Shown: positions 1-7,737 of the stretch, piece by piece
How the letters are laid out: each line of letters starts with the position of its first letter
How positions within the stretch are numbered: the first letter of the stretch is position 1
Virus record (IMG/VR): IMGVR_UViG_3300020442_003949
Span: 1 to 64,000 of that record
DNA: 64,000 bases
Direction: 5' to 3' (one strand)
Source: a virus
Notes under the pieces: model-generated
Databases searched by the model: none
The model's input: only the letters and a program-made list of their open reading frames with translations
What the model was told of the DNA's origin: nothing
Made by a program: the position numbers and the translations under genes

Positions 1-247
1 GTTTTTGGGTTATACATGGCCTGTAATTGAAGTAGATCATTCTGGAGCTAGCCACGTTGTGCTAGCTAACAAAAATAGCACCGACTTTGACATTGAAGGC
101 GTAGACCGTGCTTTAGAAATTGCCAGAGATGTTAGGATATTTGGTAAGCCTAGCACACGAAAGCATCGCAGGATGGGCGTAGTACTTGCAGACACAATAG
201 GTGTAGCAAAGACTGCTGCAGACCACATCCGTGTAATTGAAAGATAA
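1..247 (+). CDS. purT: PurT C-terminal end (formate-dependent GAR transformylase), 5' truncated by window
   Basis: The reading frame is open from base 2 and has no convincing start, so this is the 3' end of a longer gene. The visible part, about 81 residues, matches the C-terminus of PurT, the ATP-grasp phosphoribosylglycinamide formyltransferase 2, which makes formyl-GAR from GAR, formate and ATP in purine synthesis. Diagnostic elements are FLGYTWP followed by SGASHVVLA, which corresponds to GPAASAVIL in E. coli, and the near-terminal RIFGKP followed by RRMGVVLA, which corresponds to RLFGKP and RRLGVALA. The SbmA-like gene starts 2 bp after the stop, so the two are probably co-transcribed. 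A phage PurT would raise purine supply for DNA replication (inference). Identification is firm, but intactness cannot be judged here. Confidence 0.85.
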   Translation, partial: FLGYTWPVIEVDHSGASHVVLANKNSTDFDIEGVDRALEIARDVRIFGKPSTRKHRRMGVVLADTIGVAKTAADHIRVIER

Positions 248-249
248 TT

Positions 250-1221
250 ATGTTTAGATTTTTTTATGATAGTCGTTGGAGGCTATGGAGTACACTGGGT
301 ACTCTAACCATAGTTGCTGCTATATGGTATAGTGTGCAACTAGATGTCCAGATTAACGAATGGTTTGGTAAGTTTTATGATGCATTACAACGTGCATTGT
401 CACAGCCAGGATCCGTTAGTAGTGAAGAATATTATGGATATATGTTTGAGTTTTTTAGCATTGCAGGTATCTATATTATTGTAAACGTAATTTTTAACGG
501 ATTCCTTGTTAATCATTGGACATTCCGTTGGCGGCAAAGTATGGCAGATTATTATCATGATAATTGGCAACGTGTCCGTCATATAGAAGGAGCAAGTCAA
601 CGTGTACAAGAAGATACACTAAAGTTTGCTCGTTTGACAGAAAACTTAGGAGTAGGATTATTAGAAAGTGTACTTATGCTGATTGCATTTGTACCAATCC
701 TTTACGGACTAAGTAAAGCAGTAACAGAATTTCCTATCTTAGGACATGTTGATCATGGACTTGTTTGGGCTGTTTTAATTACTGCATTAGGAGGTACTGT
801 TATACTGAGTTTGATAGGTAGTAAGCTTCCCGGTATTGAATATGATATACAAAAGGAAGAAGCCGCATATCGAAAAGAACTAGTACACGGAGAAGACAAT
901 CAGTACCGTGCATCTGTAACAGATGTTGAGTTATTATTTGCAAATGTAAGAAAAATCCATTTTAGATCTTACTTGCATTATTTCTACTTTAACATTGCTA
1001 AGTGGAGTTATTTACAAGGGATGGTCATTGTACCATATGTAGCATTAGGACCTAGCATTATTGCAGGTGGCATTACGTTAGGAGTTGTAAGTCAAACCAC
1101 AAGAGCATTTGGAAAAGTAGCAGAAAGTTTACAATTTATAATCCGTTCATGGTTACAAATTGTAGAACTAATGAGTGTTTATAAGCGATTACGTGAATTT
1201 GAAAGTCAATTTAAAAAATAA
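250..1221 (+). CDS. SbmA/BacA-family peptide transporter
   Basis: This is a 323-residue polytopic membrane protein that can be aligned with E. coli SbmA over nearly its full length. Matching blocks include FRWRQSM, RHIEGASQRVQEDT, LIAFVPIL, AAYRKELVHGED, YFNIAKW, PSIIAGGITLG and ELMSVYKRLR. SbmA and BacA are homodimeric, proton-driven inner-membrane importers of peptides such as microcins B17 and J25 and proline-rich antimicrobial peptides. They have the fold of an ABC transmembrane domain but no ATPase domain. The protein starts where residue ~80 of SbmA would be, so the N-terminal membrane segments of the E. coli protein are absent. It lies 2 bp after purT and 7 bp before the binding-protein gene. 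The family call is firm. The substrate and the benefit to the phage are unknown. Confidence 0.9.
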   Translation: MFRFFYDSRWRLWSTLGTLTIVAAIWYSVQLDVQINEWFGKFYDALQRALSQPGSVSSEEYYGYMFEFFSIAGIYIIVNVIFNGFLVNHWTFRWRQSMADYYHDNWQRVRHIEGASQRVQEDTLKFARLTENLGVGLLESVLMLIAFVPILYGLSKAVTEFPILGHVDHGLVWAVLITALGGTVILSLIGSKLPGIEYDIQKEEAAYRKELVHGEDNQYRASVTDVELLFANVRKIHFRSYLHYFYFNIAKWSYLQGMVIVPYVALGPSIIAGGITLGVVSQTTRAFGKVAESLQFIIRSWLQIVELMSVYKRLREFESQFKK

Positions 1222-1228
1222 GGAAAAA

Positions 1229-2281
1229 GTGAAGAAAATTATTAATGTATTAATTACTTTGATTGCATTTGCAACAGTTGCAATTGCAGCAGAAAAGCCA
1301 ACTGCAGGTTTGGTGTTAGTTGGTCCAAAAAGTGACGGTGGCTGGAGTATGCGTCACTATCAGGGAATGGTAGAGTCTGGCTATGAATTTGATTATGTTG
1401 AATCAGTATCTGAAACTGATTCTGCTCGTGTATTTACTAGATTAGCTCGCAAGCACGATGTAGTATTTGGAACGTCATTTGGTTATATGGATCCAATGTT
1501 AGAAACTGCAAAAAAGTTTCCTAATGTAAAGTTTATGCATGCTACAGGATTTAAAACTGCAGAAAATTTAAACAATTACAACTGTAGACTGTTTCAAGCA
1601 CGATATCTAGCAGGGATGGCTGCAGGATTACTCACAAAAACAAACAAGATTGGTGTTGTAGGATCACATCCAATTCCAGAAATCATTTCAAACATCAACG
1701 CTATGACACTGGGCGCACAATCTGTTAATCCTGATATTGAAGTAAACATTATCTGGATAAATTCCTGGTTTGACCCTGCAAAAGATATGTCAGCAGCGCG
1801 AGCTTTACTTGATTGGGGTGCTGATGTGTCATTTACTACTACAGACTCACCCTCTGTTGTAGTAGTTGCCGAAGAAAAGTCTACTGCAGAAAAGCCATTA
1901 TGGGGCATGGGCAATGACGCTCCTATGAATTCATATGGTCCTAATCGCTATGCAACAGGCCCAATGTTTAATTGGGATGTGTATTACAAGCATGTTATGA
2001 AATCTGTAGAAGATGGAACATGGGAAGTAGATCGTCCTTTTTGGGGTATGGAAAAAGGATGTGTGGGACTTAGCCCATGGGGACCAAATGTACCTGAAGA
2101 AGTTGTGCAGATTATTGAAAGGGAAAAGCAACGCTTTGTAACAGAAGAATACGATGCTGCTTATCCTTTTTCAGCAGGATATACAAAGCAAGACGGTACA
2201 ATTGTTCCGCCCGGCGCAGGTCGTGCTGAAGTAGATTCTATGAATCATTATGTAAATGGCGTAATTACTCCGATGCAATAA
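1229..2281 (+). CDS. BMP-family (PnrA-like) ABC transporter substrate-binding protein
   Basis: The start is taken as the GTG at 1229, because AGGA lies just upstream (1221-1224) and the first residues then form a classical signal peptide: VKK, a hydrophobic stretch, then AIA before AEKPT. There is no lipobox Cys, so the product is probably a soluble periplasmic protein of about 350 residues. The family match rests on LVLVGPKSDGGWS, FGTSFGYMD, NVKFMHATG, the FQARYLAGMAAG block, KIGVVGSHP, and WGMGND near residue 230. BMP proteins bind purine nucleosides or related ligands for ABC importers. No permease or ATPase gene is nearby, so the protein may plug into host transporters. A terminator follows directly. 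An in-frame GTG at 1175 lies inside the previous gene and is unlikely to be used. Confidence 0.88.
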   Translation: MKKIINVLITLIAFATVAIAAEKPTAGLVLVGPKSDGGWSMRHYQGMVESGYEFDYVESVSETDSARVFTRLARKHDVVFGTSFGYMDPMLETAKKFPNVKFMHATGFKTAENLNNYNCRLFQARYLAGMAAGLLTKTNKIGVVGSHPIPEIISNINAMTLGAQSVNPDIEVNIIWINSWFDPAKDMSAARALLDWGADVSFTTTDSPSVVVVAEEKSTAEKPLWGMGNDAPMNSYGPNRYATGPMFNWDVYYKHVMKSVEDGTWEVDRPFWGMEKGCVGLSPWGPNVPEEVVQIIEREKQRFVTEEYDAAYPFSAGYTKQDGTIVPPGAGRAEVDSMNHYVNGVITPMQ

Positions 2282-2289
2282 AAACAATT

Positions 2290-2316
2290 GGGGAACACAG
2301 TTCCCCTTTTTTTTTT
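2290..2316 (+). terminator. Rho-independent terminator after the BMP gene
   Basis: A perfect 7-bp stem GGGGAAC/GTTCCCC with a 3-nt loop ACA is followed by ten T residues. It lies 8 bp after the BMP stop codon and ends the purT-transporter-BMP unit. The 2OG oxygenase gene starts 8 bp later. Confidence 0.9.
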
Positions 2317-2324
2317 GGAAAATT

Positions 2325-3164
2325 ATGGAAATACCAATAATAGATATAGAAGATGCAAAAGCACATGAAAGATTACACAAAGCCTTTACAACTGCTGGAT
2401 TTGCCTACATAAAAAATCGTGTTCTTACTGCAGACATCTTGTCTTACGCAAAACAATTTTTTGCCTTACCTTTAGAAGAAAAAAATAAAGTGGCTTATAA
2501 ATCAACAGAAGCAAACACTGGTTATCAAGGTATGATAGAAAGTTTAACTCCTGGAACTCCTGTTGATTTAAAAGAAGCTTTTAACTGGTGTGAACATAGA
2601 GATGATAATCAATGGTATAACGAAGAACAAGAGGATGAATGTTTAATTTGGAATCATCGTTTATTAGTGCTAACCATAGATATATTAAGAATGATTGAAA
2701 AAGCATTAGACATAGATAGTGGTTACCTTGTGGAAAAACATCTAGCATCTAAATCAACTACAACAAGGATGCTACATTATCCTCCCTGGAATGGAGAAAT
2801 AGAAACTAATCAAATGCGAGGAGGAGAACATACAGATTATGGAACAATTACTATACTTTTCACTGATGAAAATCCAGGTTTGCAAATAAAACCAAGGAGC
2901 ACTAATGAATGGCTCGATGCGCCCTACATACCAGATACCTGTATTGTCAATGTTGGTGACTTATTACAACGTTGGACTAACGACCTTTATGTTTCTACTC
3001 CTCATCGTGTTATTAATACTAACCTCAATACTAGTCGTTACAGTTTCGCTCATTTCGTACATCCCTGCGATGACGTCCAAGTTGACAGTCTTGTTGGCAA
3101 ACAAAAATACGAAACAATAAGCGCAAAAGAATATTTGGTTTGGCGATTAAACCAAAGTTATTAA
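2325..3164 (+). CDS. Isopenicillin N synthase-like 2OG-Fe(II) dioxygenase
   Basis: This is a 279-residue protein with the two-part architecture of the IPNS/flavanone-hydroxylase type of non-haem iron oxygenases. An N-terminal region (IPIIDIEDA, then FAYIKNR, residues ~3-32) precedes the jelly-roll core. Iron ligands are visible as H169-x-D171 in GGEHTDYG and H227 in STPHRV. The oxoglutarate site is R238-x-S240 in TSRYSFAHF. The YPP after RMLH is also typical. Relatives hydroxylate, desaturate or ring-close small molecules, and some bacterial members act on nucleobases or amino acids. The gene starts 8 bp after a strong terminator with only a weak GGA as ribosome site. It has no partner gene that indicates its substrate. 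Family firm, substrate unknown. Confidence 0.85.
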   Translation: MEIPIIDIEDAKAHERLHKAFTTAGFAYIKNRVLTADILSYAKQFFALPLEEKNKVAYKSTEANTGYQGMIESLTPGTPVDLKEAFNWCEHRDDNQWYNEEQEDECLIWNHRLLVLTIDILRMIEKALDIDSGYLVEKHLASKSTTTRMLHYPPWNGEIETNQMRGGEHTDYGTITILFTDENPGLQIKPRSTNEWLDAPYIPDTCIVNVGDLLQRWTNDLYVSTPHRVINTNLNTSRYSFAHFVHPCDDVQVDSLVGKQKYETISAKEYLVWRLNQSY

Positions 3165-3169
3165 AAAAC

Positions 3170-3198
3170 TTGACAAATTTTCTAAATACATATACAAT
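3170..3198 (+). promoter_or_regulatory. Sigma70-type promoter for folE-queE
   Basis: A consensus TTGACA (3170-3175) and TACAAT (3193-3198) are separated by 17 bp. They lie just after the 2OG oxygenase stop and 40 bp before folE. A GGAG ribosome site (3228-3231) precedes the folE ATG. Host RNA polymerase probably reads this promoter early in infection (inference). Confidence 0.75.
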
Positions 3199-3237
3199 TA
3201 ACTATTAGACATCCTCGTCTCAAACTCGGAGAAATAA

Positions 3238-3909
3238 ATGATAAGCGATGAAATAAAACAAAGACTAAAAGAACGAAACGTTAGATTCCACAGCAACGAC
3301 AATATCAGCGAGCATATTGCTCCATACGAAGTAGAACTGCTACAAGAAGAAGTAGAACAAAAATTTAAAGCAGTACTAGACAGTCTAGTAATTGACACTG
3401 AAAACGACCACAACACAAACGAAACTGCAAAACGTGTAGCAAAAATGTATGTACAGGAAATCTTCGGCGGAAGATATAAACCTGTTCCTAAAATTACAGC
3501 ATTCCCTAATATGGGATATAAAAGCCTATACACTAGCGGCCCTATCTCAATCCGCAGTACCTGTGCCCATCATTTCCAAAATATAGTAGGTAAATGTTGG
3601 GTAGGTATTGTGCCAGAAGAGGAAGTAATTGGATTAAGCAAGTTTAACAGGATTGTGCATCACATTGCAGAGCGTCCGCAGATACAAGAAGAAATGACTA
3701 CACAGATTGCAAAAGCATTAACTGAATATGCAAAAACTCCAAATGTTGCTGTTGTAGTTAAAGCAGAACATCACTGCATGACACACAGAGGTGTACGTGA
3801 ACATGAAAGTGATATGACTACTGCAATTATGCTAGGTGCTTTCCAATCAGATCCATACTTAAAGCAAGAGTTTTATGATATATGCCTTAGCATGAAAGGA
3901 CACCGATGA
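3238..3909 (+). CDS. folE: GTP cyclohydrolase I (FolE)
   Basis: This 223-residue protein is almost the same length as E. coli FolE (222 aa). FolE converts GTP to 7,8-dihydroneopterin triphosphate plus formate. Zinc ligands are C109 and H112 in the CAHHF block and C180 in EHHCM, each one residue off the E. coli numbering. GKCWVGIVP, VIGLSKFNRIV and MTHRGVRE are further family signatures. The stop overlaps the queE start by 4 bp, so both are translated together. This linkage points to the 7-deazaguanine pathway (GTP, FolE, QueD, QueE, QueC to preQ0) rather than folate. QueD is not in this window. The product may feed DNA or tRNA modification. Confidence 0.95.
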   Translation: MISDEIKQRLKERNVRFHSNDNISEHIAPYEVELLQEEVEQKFKAVLDSLVIDTENDHNTNETAKRVAKMYVQEIFGGRYKPVPKITAFPNMGYKSLYTSGPISIRSTCAHHFQNIVGKCWVGIVPEEEVIGLSKFNRIVHHIAERPQIQEEMTTQIAKALTEYAKTPNVAVVVKAEHHCMTHRGVREHESDMTTAIMLGAFQSDPYLKQEFYDICLSMKGHR

Positions 3910-4778
3910 AAACATTAAGATATTCAGAAGCGTTCTATTCAGTGCAAGGAGAGGGCAATTTTATTGGTACTCCTAGTGTATTTTTACGGAGCTTTGGTTG
4001 CAACTTCCGTTGTCAAGGATTTGGACTGCCTAGAGGTGTAAAGCGGAAAAAATACAGCGACGAAGTACTTGCATTCTTAGACGACGGCGTATTAGACAAT
4101 GTACATCGCTTTGAAGACTTACCTATGGTTAGGACAGGATGCGATACATACGCAAGCATCTATCCAGAATTTAAAAAGTATATGATGGATAGGACTGTAG
4201 ATGAAGTTGTAGAACATTTGCTTAGTTTGACACCAGAAGGCAAGTGGCAAATGGATAATGGACAGGATATACACTTTATACTCACAGGCGGAGAGCCCTT
4301 ACTTTGGCAAAGATTTTGGATTAATCTCTTCCAACATCCTGGCATGGCAGATCTTAAAAATCTTACAATTGAAACAAATACAACACAACCTTTAAATCGT
4401 AAATTTTTTACATTTTTATCTGAGCAAGAACAATTCCAAGTTACATGGGCTTGCAGTCCTAAATTAACTGTAAGTGGAGAGGCATGGAGTGATGCAATTA
4501 ACCCTCAAGTAGCTTGTCAATACTTAAATGTACAGAACAGCAAGATGTATCTTAAATTTGTAGTAGCAGACGAAACTGATATAGAAGATGTTAAAAAAGC
4601 TGTTGATCAATATATAGAAGGTACAGTAAATGTTCCTGTATATGTTATGCCAGTTGGCGGGTGCAAAGAAGAATATGGTGCAAATAAAATAAACGTAGCT
4701 GAACTAGCACTTGAAAAAGGCTGGAGGTATAGTCCTAGGCTACAAGTAGATTTATTTGGTAACAGTTGGGGTACATAA
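3906..4778 (+). CDS. queE: 7-carboxy-7-deazaguanine synthase (QueE), variant cluster motif
   Basis: This is a 290-residue radical SAM enzyme with the QueE N-terminal signature FYSVQGEG, GTPSVFLR and GCNFRC. QueE contracts 6-carboxy-tetrahydropterin to CDG. The usual compact CX3CX2C cluster loop is altered: C32-x3-C36 is present, but the third cysteine position is occupied by F39. The next candidate, C79 in RTGCDTY, follows a 42-residue gap, and CDTY resembles the CDTxYS that follows the third Cys in ordinary QueE. The enzyme therefore probably keeps three ligands with an inserted loop. TGGEPLLW (near residue 127) is the SAM-binding GGE motif. The protein is longer than typical QueE (about 220 aa). 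Its ATG overlaps the folE stop and its stop overlaps the next gene as TAATG. Confidence 0.88.
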   Translation: MKTLRYSEAFYSVQGEGNFIGTPSVFLRSFGCNFRCQGFGLPRGVKRKKYSDEVLAFLDDGVLDNVHRFEDLPMVRTGCDTYASIYPEFKKYMMDRTVDEVVEHLLSLTPEGKWQMDNGQDIHFILTGGEPLLWQRFWINLFQHPGMADLKNLTIETNTTQPLNRKFFTFLSEQEQFQVTWACSPKLTVSGEAWSDAINPQVACQYLNVQNSKMYLKFVVADETDIEDVKKAVDQYIEGTVNVPVYVMPVGGCKEEYGANKINVAELALEKGWRYSPRLQVDLFGNSWGT

Positions 4779-5107
4779 TGTTAAATTGGTTAAAGAAGAA
4801 AAAAGAAATTAATTTATCTCCTCAAGACGAAAGAAGAGAAATCTTAGCAAAAGAAAAAGAAATTGCTACAAAAAAAGGCGAGCCTTGGGTAGCTGTTCTT
4901 GACACGCAGGTAAATCCTAATAATATTCGTAATGGGTTTTTTGAGCTAGATTGGAACAATGAATTTATAGAACAATTACTTGATGCTGGATACTCAGGAG
5001 AAACTAATGAAGAAATTGTCGACCAATGGTTTAGGACCATCGCTACACAAATATTAAATGAACAAGGGGTTGACAACGATCGTGGAATCGGGTATATTAA
5101 AGTATAA
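4778..5107 (+). CDS. Conserved phage protein of unknown function (109 aa)
   Basis: The start chosen is the ATG at 4778, which overlaps the queE stop as TAATG. An in-frame start 12 bp earlier would lie inside queE. The first 30 residues are very lysine/glutamate rich (NWLKKKKE, then DERREILAKEKE). A more ordered part follows with EPWVAVLDTQVNP, GFFELDWN and EEIVDQWFRTIATQILN. From memory of marine T4-like phages this looks like one of their small conserved proteins of unknown role, but I cannot verify that here. Function is not inferred. Confidence 0.75.
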   Translation: MLNWLKKKKEINLSPQDERREILAKEKEIATKKGEPWVAVLDTQVNPNNIRNGFFELDWNNEFIEQLLDAGYSGETNEEIVDQWFRTIATQILNEQGVDNDRGIGYIKV

Positions 5108-5127
5108 ACATTCTAATCTAAATAGGT

Positions 5128-6120
5128 ATGGCAACTTACATTCTAGTAGATAGTGCAAACACATTCTTCCGTGCTCGCCATGTTGTACGTGGTGACATTG
5201 AAACAAAAACAGGTATGGCACTGCATGTCACATTAAGTTCTGTTAAAAAGGCTTGGCAGGATTTTAACGGCGATCATGTAGTGTTTTGCTTAGAAGGTCG
5301 TAGCTGGCGTAAAGATTTTTACGCTCCTTACAAACGTAATAGACAGGAATCTCGTGAAGCACTTACCGAGCGAGAAGCAAAAGAAGATCGTGCGTTTTGG
5401 GAATGTTTTGATCAATTCAAAGACTTTATCATAGAAAAAACTAATTGTACAGTTTTGCATGACCCGCAGCTAGAAGCAGATGATCTAATCGCAGGGTGGA
5501 TACAACATCATCCTAATGACCAGCATGTAATTATTTCAACTGACGGAGACTTTGCACAACTTATCGCACCTAATGTAAAACAATACAACGGTGTAACAAA
5601 TCAAACTACAACAATAGATGGGTACTTAACAGAAAAAGGTAATCCTGTAAGAGATCGCAAAACAGGTAAACCTAAACCTGCGCCTAATCCAGAGTGGCTA
5701 TTATTTGAAAAATGTATGCGAGGTGACACTAGTGACAATGTGTTTAGTGCATATCCCGGTGTCCGTAAAAAAGGTACTAAGAATAAAGTAGGATTGCTTG
5801 AAGCATTTGATGACAAGAAATCTAAAGGCTTTAATTGGAACAATCTAATGCTCCAGCGATGGGTCGACCATGAAGGTATCGAACATCGTGTGCTAGATGA
5901 TTACAACAGGAATGTGATGCTATGTGATCTTACAGCTCAACCCAAAGAAATTAAAGAAATAATTAGTAATAAAATAAAAAGCTCACCTAGTAAATCTGTA
6001 GGACAAGTAGGAATCAAATTTATGAAATTCTGTGCAAAACATGAATTAAATAGATTATCTGAACAAGCTGATGCATATGCAAAAATTATCAACTCTAGCT
6101 ATAACGGAGACACACAATGA
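5128..6120 (+). CDS. 5'-3' exonuclease, T4 RNase H / FEN family
   Basis: This is a 330-residue metal-dependent 5' nuclease of the kind that removes RNA primers and flaps during phage replication. Acidic metal-binding motifs appear in the family order: ILVDSANTFFRA (residues 5-16), FCLEG with WRKDFYAPYKRNR, LEADDLIAGW (~115-124), STDGDFAQL (~136-144) and RGDTSDNV (~199-206). These match the PIN/FEN active site and the helix-hairpin-helix lead-in. Spacing of 20 bp from the previous gene and an ATGA overlap with the next suggest one operon. The protein is somewhat longer than T4 RNase H (305 aa). It is good evidence for a phage replication module. Confidence 0.9.
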   Translation: MATYILVDSANTFFRARHVVRGDIETKTGMALHVTLSSVKKAWQDFNGDHVVFCLEGRSWRKDFYAPYKRNRQESREALTEREAKEDRAFWECFDQFKDFIIEKTNCTVLHDPQLEADDLIAGWIQHHPNDQHVIISTDGDFAQLIAPNVKQYNGVTNQTTTIDGYLTEKGNPVRDRKTGKPKPAPNPEWLLFEKCMRGDTSDNVFSAYPGVRKKGTKNKVGLLEAFDDKKSKGFNWNNLMLQRWVDHEGIEHRVLDDYNRNVMLCDLTAQPKEIKEIISNKIKSSPSKSVGQVGIKFMKFCAKHELNRLSEQADAYAKIINSSYNGDTQ

Positions 6121-6605
6121 CAGTTCATGCAAAAGAAATTATAAATGGTAAGTTTTGGATTTTAGAAGACGACGGAGAAAAAATTGCAACATTATCTTTA
6201 ACAGATAATAAATTTTTGCTGGCTGATAAAAAAGGCACACATTTTTTTGATAATACAAAATTTATAGAAAATAATTTTGGTAAAAATATAATATGGGATA
6301 AATTAAATATTACAGAACATATTCCTTTCGAAGTATACGGGTATGAAACTTCAGTTATACCATTCAACCCAGTTTTTGATGTAAAGAGAAAATTACCTCT
6401 TTTCACAAAAAGTCAAAATTCGAAAAGTTTGTATTGTGCTGGCTTTTATATCATTGAATTTGAAAAAGGTTGGGTAAAAAGTTTTTGTCCAAAATTAATC
6501 ACTATAGAAAAATATAATTATGAAGGTCCTTTTCATACAAAAATCGAAATGAAAAACAAACTAGGAACCAAATGCAAACTGAAAAAATCAACACACACTG
6601 TATAG
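6117..6605 (+). CDS. Hypothetical protein (162 aa)
   Basis: The start overlaps the exonuclease stop as ATGA, indicating translational coupling. The protein is mostly beta-strand-like by eye, with alternating hydrophobic residues in GKFWILEDDGEKIATLSL and in KFLLADKKG. A basic C-terminal tail contains KNKLGTKCKLKK. There is no signal peptide, no membrane segment and no motif I recognise. The 3' end overlaps the next gene by 34 bp in another frame. Gene reality is supported by its length, coupling and strand. Function unknown. Confidence 0.7.
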   Translation: MTVHAKEIINGKFWILEDDGEKIATLSLTDNKFLLADKKGTHFFDNTKFIENNFGKNIIWDKLNITEHIPFEVYGYETSVIPFNPVFDVKRKLPLFTKSQNSKSLYCAGFYIIEFEKGWVKSFCPKLITIEKYNYEGPFHTKIEMKNKLGTKCKLKKSTHTV

Positions 6606-6811
6606 AGTCATTTATTAAAACTGTAAAAGCTGCTGATTTTTCTAGACAAAAAGAAATTAAAATAGACATAAAAACAGCAAAAGATATTAGTTATACCCTA
6701 CAGTTAATTTTACTTAGATATACAGGAAATTTAGAACAGTTTTTAGAAAACCAAAATACTAGTAAAGAAGAAACAATACAGGTTAATTTAGATGGAGGAC
6801 AAGGATGGTAA
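6572..6811 (+). CDS. Small conserved phage-type protein (79 aa)
   Basis: This short, mainly helical protein starts inside the previous gene. Its core reads SRQKEIKIDIKTAKDISYTLQLILLRYTGNLEQFL, which I believe resembles a small protein kept in many marine T4-like phages (from memory, unverified). The last residues are glycine-rich (GGQGW). It has no catalytic motif. It belongs to the same + strand run of small ORFs, with a 29-bp gap to the next start. Confidence 0.65.
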   Translation: MQTEKINTHCIESFIKTVKAADFSRQKEIKIDIKTAKDISYTLQLILLRYTGNLEQFLENQNTSKEETIQVNLDGGQGW

Positions 6812-6840
6812 ATAAATAATAATTGTAAGGATTATTGTCT

Positions 6841-7122
6841 ATGAGCCGTCCTAAACCAAAAGTATTGTTAGAATATACTGATAAAAAAACATTTAGAAGT
6901 GAACAAATTTTACAGGCCGATGCTATATGGGCAGTATTTTACAACAATGCACCATTCAATCTAAAAAGTTACAATAGCCTAACAAATTACCCAGGTCCTA
7001 AATACAAAAAAACAAGTTTTAGCAACTCAGGACATGCTTATCATTTAGCCGAAAGACTAAACAAACTGTATGACACAGATCTTTTTACAGTTGTTAAATT
7101 TACTACTACAAAACAAATATAA
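6841..7122 (+). CDS. Small conserved phage-type protein (93 aa)
   Basis: The ATG at 6841 is preferred over an in-frame TTG 6 bp upstream, because AAGGA lies about 10 bp before the ATG. The protein is basic and aromatic, with SRPKPKVLLEYTDKK at the start, a central AIWAVFYNNAPFNLKSYN and a later YPGPKYKKTSFSNSGHAYHLAERLNKLY. This looks like a small DNA- or RNA-associated protein, but no known domain is evident. The stop overlaps the next start as TAATG, so the run 6841-8368 is one translationally coupled set. Confidence 0.65.
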   Translation: MSRPKPKVLLEYTDKKTFRSEQILQADAIWAVFYNNAPFNLKSYNSLTNYPGPKYKKTSFSNSGHAYHLAERLNKLYDTDLFTVVKFTTTKQI

Positions 7123-7502
7123 TGTCAAATAGAGAAACACTGACAAAAATTTTTTTGAAACAATCTAATACAGCAATATCTGCAGCTAATTTAAAGCTTT
7201 ACGCAAGAAAATGGTGGCAAAATAATAGAGATAAAAAAACTGGTGGATTACGATTGACAGAATCTGGATATTATTTTTTACATGATGAGATTAATTTAAA
7301 ATTTTACGAAATCCCACTACCGAGAGACCAAAAAATTACTACACAAACAATTATTTTTTTAGACCAATTCATAGATTGTCCATATTATCTCACAGAACGC
7401 TCTATATTTGTTACTGACGAAAAAAAATCTATGGAACTATATTTGTTTTCTGGCGATTTACAAAAATATGGATTAACAAAGGCTATGAGCAGATATGAGT
7501 AA
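7122..7502 (+). CDS. Conserved phage-type protein (126 aa)
   Basis: It starts in a TAATG overlap with the gene before and ends overlapping the next by 8 bp. The sequence shows LKLYARKWWQNNR, then LRLTESGYYFLHDEINLKFYEI, and a C-terminal half with FLDQFIDCPYYLTERSIFVTDEKKSMELYLFSGDLQKYG. The pattern of short beta strands and aromatic residues suggests a small globular protein. From memory, similar proteins occur in marine T4-like phages, but no function is known to me. There is no membrane segment or signal peptide. Confidence 0.65.
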   Translation: MSNRETLTKIFLKQSNTAISAANLKLYARKWWQNNRDKKTGGLRLTESGYYFLHDEINLKFYEIPLPRDQKITTQTIIFLDQFIDCPYYLTERSIFVTDEKKSMELYLFSGDLQKYGLTKAMSRYE

Positions 7503-7737
7503 CGAAGAACTTGAAAACATTTTAAAAACATTAACGGAAAGCCCGTCAATATTCAAAACTGCAATAGAGATTTATAACACGACCGACGATCTAGAAATTA
7601 AAAAAGAACTAGGCGAACAAATTAAAAAAGGAAAAGAAAGCTTCGAGCGGCTTGATATATTATTAGAAGATTTACAATGGGATATAGAAACTGAGTTAGT
7701 TAACAAACTTATGGAGAAAAATGAAGATAGCGCCTAG
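7495..7737 (+). CDS. Small acidic helical protein (80 aa)
   Basis: It overlaps the previous gene by 8 bp and the rpe gene by 17 bp. The composition is dominated by E, K, L and D in heptad-like order ([28 protein letters not shown]), so a helical hairpin or coiled coil is likely. No motif identifies a function. The tight overlap on both sides supports that it is expressed with its neighbours. Confidence 0.6.
   Translation: MSNEELENILKTLTESPSIFKTAIEIYNTTDDLEIKKELGEQIKKGKESFERLDILLEDLQWDIETELVNKLMEKNEDSA

Noticed and set aside
37-228. Opposite-strand open frames across the window
   Set aside because: They mirror real genes in composition, have no ribosome sites or gene context, and give no recognisable protein.
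1175-1228. Earlier GTG start for the BMP gene
   Set aside because: It would add residues encoded inside the transporter gene before a clear signal peptide. The GTG at 1229 has AGGA upstream.
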